64,000 nt of DNA from Parelaphostrongylus tenuis (Eukaryota > Nematoda > Chromadorea > Rhabditida > Metastrongylidae). The translations under genes and the position numbers were made by a program. This document shows positions 61,000 to 64,000 of the stretch, in pieces (the first letter of the stretch is position 1; each line of letters opens with the position of its first letter). The notes below the pieces were generated by a model, which searched no databases, had not been told where the DNA came from, and saw only the letters and a program-made list of their open reading frames with translations. The stretch spans positions 124,001 through 188,000 of the forward strand of contig JAHQIW010003609.1 of assembly GCA_019055375.1 (NCBI GenBank), in the 5' to 3' direction.

Positions 61000-62650
61000 C
61001 TAATATCTTTGAAATTATGGAGATCCATTGAGATGAAGAAGCATTGCAGATAGTTTTCATCTTCTTCAAGCCAAACACCTGAGCCATCGCCCCAAGCTAC
61101 TTGCAGTGATTCAAAATTGCGCTGGAGAAATCTGCATTCATTTTTATACTAGGCACAGAGAATGAGCAAAGTGACGGCTATACCATTTTGCAGCGCATTT
61201 ACGGATTAAGATAACTTAGTTCCTGAACACATTGAATTCAATGACATAATTGTGTAGGAAAAAAGCTAAGCGGACGAATGAGTGCTCTGAAAAGGACATG
61301 ATTCTGGCAGCTTGTTTGTCATGTAGGAAACTGATCTATTCATGACTAGTGGCAAGTGGCGGACAATGGCTGCTTAGAACGGACTTGTTCTGATTGTCAA
61401 CGAGGTATGATGGTGCATAAAACGAGAAGAATCACAAAAAATAGACCAGCCGCTATAAACACTCTTTGATCATTAAGTGATTTTGTATATAGGAACATTA
61501 ATGATTGTTTTCACAAATCTATAAGCAATACCAAATCATTAAATCATACTTAGTTGCTGAAAATCCAAATAAATTGAAATTATGTCGGATTAGCAAAAAA
61601 AGGCTGACCAGAATATTTTACTGTTTACTGATTCTCATCAAAGGTTCCTCGAAATAATTCAATTCTGAGAAAACAAGGATTCGGATCACATAACGTCGTT
61701 TTCACAAACAGAGTCATAGAAAAGTGAGCGATTGTGAAATAGTGATGGAAATCGCTGAAAAACTATAAAGATGAACAAAAGGCTCCACCACGGCTACGTG
61801 AACAGTAAAAGTCAATCACAGAGCGATAAATATGCGCACGTTAGGAATAGGTCGTCGCGCTTGTTAACCTAAATAATTCGGTCGTAGGCTTTAGATACCT
61901 AGCGGTTTTTTAGTTGGGCAACATTTTTGGGTCGGAGATTGTTCCGCAATAAACTGAAGAATCCTATGCGGCATAGCCTGAGATGGAGAACCATTACAAT
62001 GAGAAATGAACAAGCTTTCTTCAAAAGCTTGAAAAATCTGAACAGTTACAAGCGTAAATAGTAATTAACGCCCATTACTTTGTGGAATTATATCTATAAG
62101 ATGTACAAGTGTTGTTACAGTATGAGCGGATTTACATGCTCATATGTGCAACGATGCGTTGGCGTCCAACTGGCTTGCGAAATGTGAATGACAACATGAA
62201 ATATTCAGAGCAATGAGTCTCGTAACACTGGAACAACTATATAGCAGTCCCGAGTGGAACTCCCCCGAGAGAACTGCGAAACAGCCAACATGAGTCGTTG
62301 TACGAATTGCATAGGAAGCATTTCGAGCGTCACTAAAGAACTGGTGGTGATTAGGTCCACAAGTCGGCGACGGCCTCGTTTTAGCAGCATTGGAGTTACT
62401 TCCTTCACTTGTTAATGACTTTCAGAGTGGAGGTCATGGCTGACATCAGATCTCATACATTGCGTATCCGCAGCACAAGATCTAAAAGATCCAGGTTTCT
62501 TAGTTGACCGTATAATTTCAGGGATCGAAATCACAGTGCTCTATTTCCATCCTAGTTTACATTCACGTTATTTTGCAGTTGAAATGCTGATACTACTTCA
62601 AATAGCAACTCATAAAAAAAGACTTAAATCATGGACGAAAACAGCATAGA
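61000..62650. other. No supported gene
   Basis: A minus-strand region at 62205-62408 is open in two frames at once, without acceptors or donors. I could not decide whether it is coding. Confidence 0.35.
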
Positions 62651-62659
62651 TTAGAGGCA

Positions 62660-62990
62660 TCTTTGTCTTAGTACTATATTATTATTATGATAAAATTGTA
62701 AAGATATATTCATTATCTGTCTAACTATTTATACTTCATATGCTTCAATACTATATTTTGAATATTCTGCATGCTTAACATGTTTCAGCTTTTACCATTT
62801 GTTTTTGACCCTAAGTAGGAAAATTATTAACTTACTACTGTTATAACTATTTCCACTACAAGATTATTGTTATCAACTCCATTAATATTAGCTTATTACT
62901 AGTTCATTCCTTATAGGAATAGTTATTAATAACGCTATTACCAGTATTATAGTTATTATTACTGTTATTAGTATTATTATGGGTACAGTT
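62660..62990. repeat. AT-rich low-complexity block with TTATTA runs
   Basis: Imperfect repeats of TTATTA, ATTATT and TAGTTATTA dominate. It ends at TATTATTATGGGTACAG. Confidence 0.75.
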
Positions 62991-64000
62991 GATTATTTTG
63001 TCCTTGACCGATCGAGTCATCACAGGAAATGCTGCCACAAATTGTCACCATAATGGAGGAATCCCTGTTATAAACGTTCCTCTGATCCGTAAGGACAGGA
63101 TATTAAGTGGACGATGTTAAAAATGCCTCCCACCAAGGCTGTCATCTGTTTCAATGAAAAACCACATTTGCCACGCATTATGTTAAATGGGAAAACAAAT
63201 TAAAAGGACTTTTTTCATGGAAGAAAGTTGTAAGTGCATGGAACAAATGGAAGAAGTGTTGGATGCCGCATATTATGTAATCACGTTCCATCTAGTAACT
63301 TGTCACTTATGAATTAAAAATTATCGTAAGCCTAATTTTCAGTAATACTGCTAGTAGAATGGTTAGATGTGACATGCAATACTCACGCGATTGTTGGTTC
63401 TATCCTACCGCACGATATTCAAGCTTGCACACTTACGATGCAAATTTCTGTTAGAGTTGCTAAGAAATCTTCGGTCCCGAACCGACAATCTGTCTTTGTC
63501 TTGTCTTTGGTGAAGATTTGAAAACTCTCTAGTGGAGTATTATCTCAAAAATTTCAAAATAACACCTCGCTCAGCATCCAACGACATTCATGAGGCGAAA
63601 AAATCCTCAAGTGGCACCCTGGCAGTACGGAAATCCGAAAGCCCTCCTAGATGATGGATGGTAGGCAAAAAACTGAACAAAACAAGTGCTGACGTTCGCA
63701 GACTATGTAAAGCTGGGCCATATAGATGAAACACAGGCGAATTACTGTTATTTTTTTGACTACGCTGAGATAGACCGTGACGAGGAATTCAACTTACATA
63801 TGCTTTTTGTTCACAACATAAACGTCGTGATTGGCTTCATTACGAGAAAAAAGAAGCTTATTTTTTTCCACTCTTAGCAAAGTGGTAGGTAGAAAAGCTT
63901 TGCCTCCTTGAACTGTGATATACAAAGAGCTAAATATTCAATCGTTCTATATCATGGAAACTAGATTTCACACGAAGGGCACACACTACATGGTTGATAA
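62990..64000. other. Right edge, no supported gene
   Basis: One plus-strand frame at 63686-63877 (63 codons, acidic, containing FDYAEIDRDEEF) has no splice context and is not annotated. Confidence 0.3.

Noticed and set aside
62205..62460. Cysteine-containing minus-strand frame that faintly recalled CAP/SCP proteins
   Set aside because: Two frames are open, splice sites are missing, and the resemblance rests on a few residues.

Overview
This window is eukaryotic and most likely from a nematode. It is AT-rich with small exons, short introns (42 to 60 bases are common) and TTTTCAG-type acceptors, and it carries many mariner relics and tRNA-derived SINEs. A strongylid or hookworm-like worm is my inference, not something the sequence proves. 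There are no operons, rRNA genes or CRISPR arrays, and no long intact ORF.

Left end (1 to about 9.4 kb, minus strand): five consistently phased exons encode a signal peptide and most of an ephrin-receptor ligand-binding domain. This is the 5' part of an Eph receptor tyrosine kinase (nematode vab-1). The rest of the gene lies beyond base 1. Its large introns hold SINE copies, a TTAA-flanked foldback MITE, a TA-rich microsatellite and a decayed hammerhead-ribozyme repeat.

9.4 to 23 kb: no gene I can support. There is a dense SINE cluster at 9.4-12.3 kb, an extremely AT-rich block at 12.4-13.3 kb, another SINE, two mariner relics (14.7-15.2 kb and 17.6-18.1 kb) and a large inverted repeat at 15.7 kb.

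23 to 50 kb: a possible unidentified minus-strand gene at 23.3-24.7 kb, an internally deleted mariner with intact inverted repeats at 28.2-28.6 kb, scattered weak exon candidates, microsatellites and SINEs. A plus-strand membrane-anchor exon candidate lies at 43.2 kb.

50.5 to 53.6 kb: an unidentified multi-exon minus-strand gene with compatible splice phases, interrupted in its introns by a SINE and a mariner relic.

54 to 64 kb: mostly non-coding. It holds one well-supported orphan exon (60.25-60.53 kb) and a nearly intact type I hammerhead ribozyme at 58.45-58.51 kb within a dispersed repeat.

The two most informative items are the vab-1 gene model and the hammerhead-bearing repeat family. 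The genes here are unrelated in function. The unifying feature of the window is repeat colonisation of large introns and intergenic DNA.
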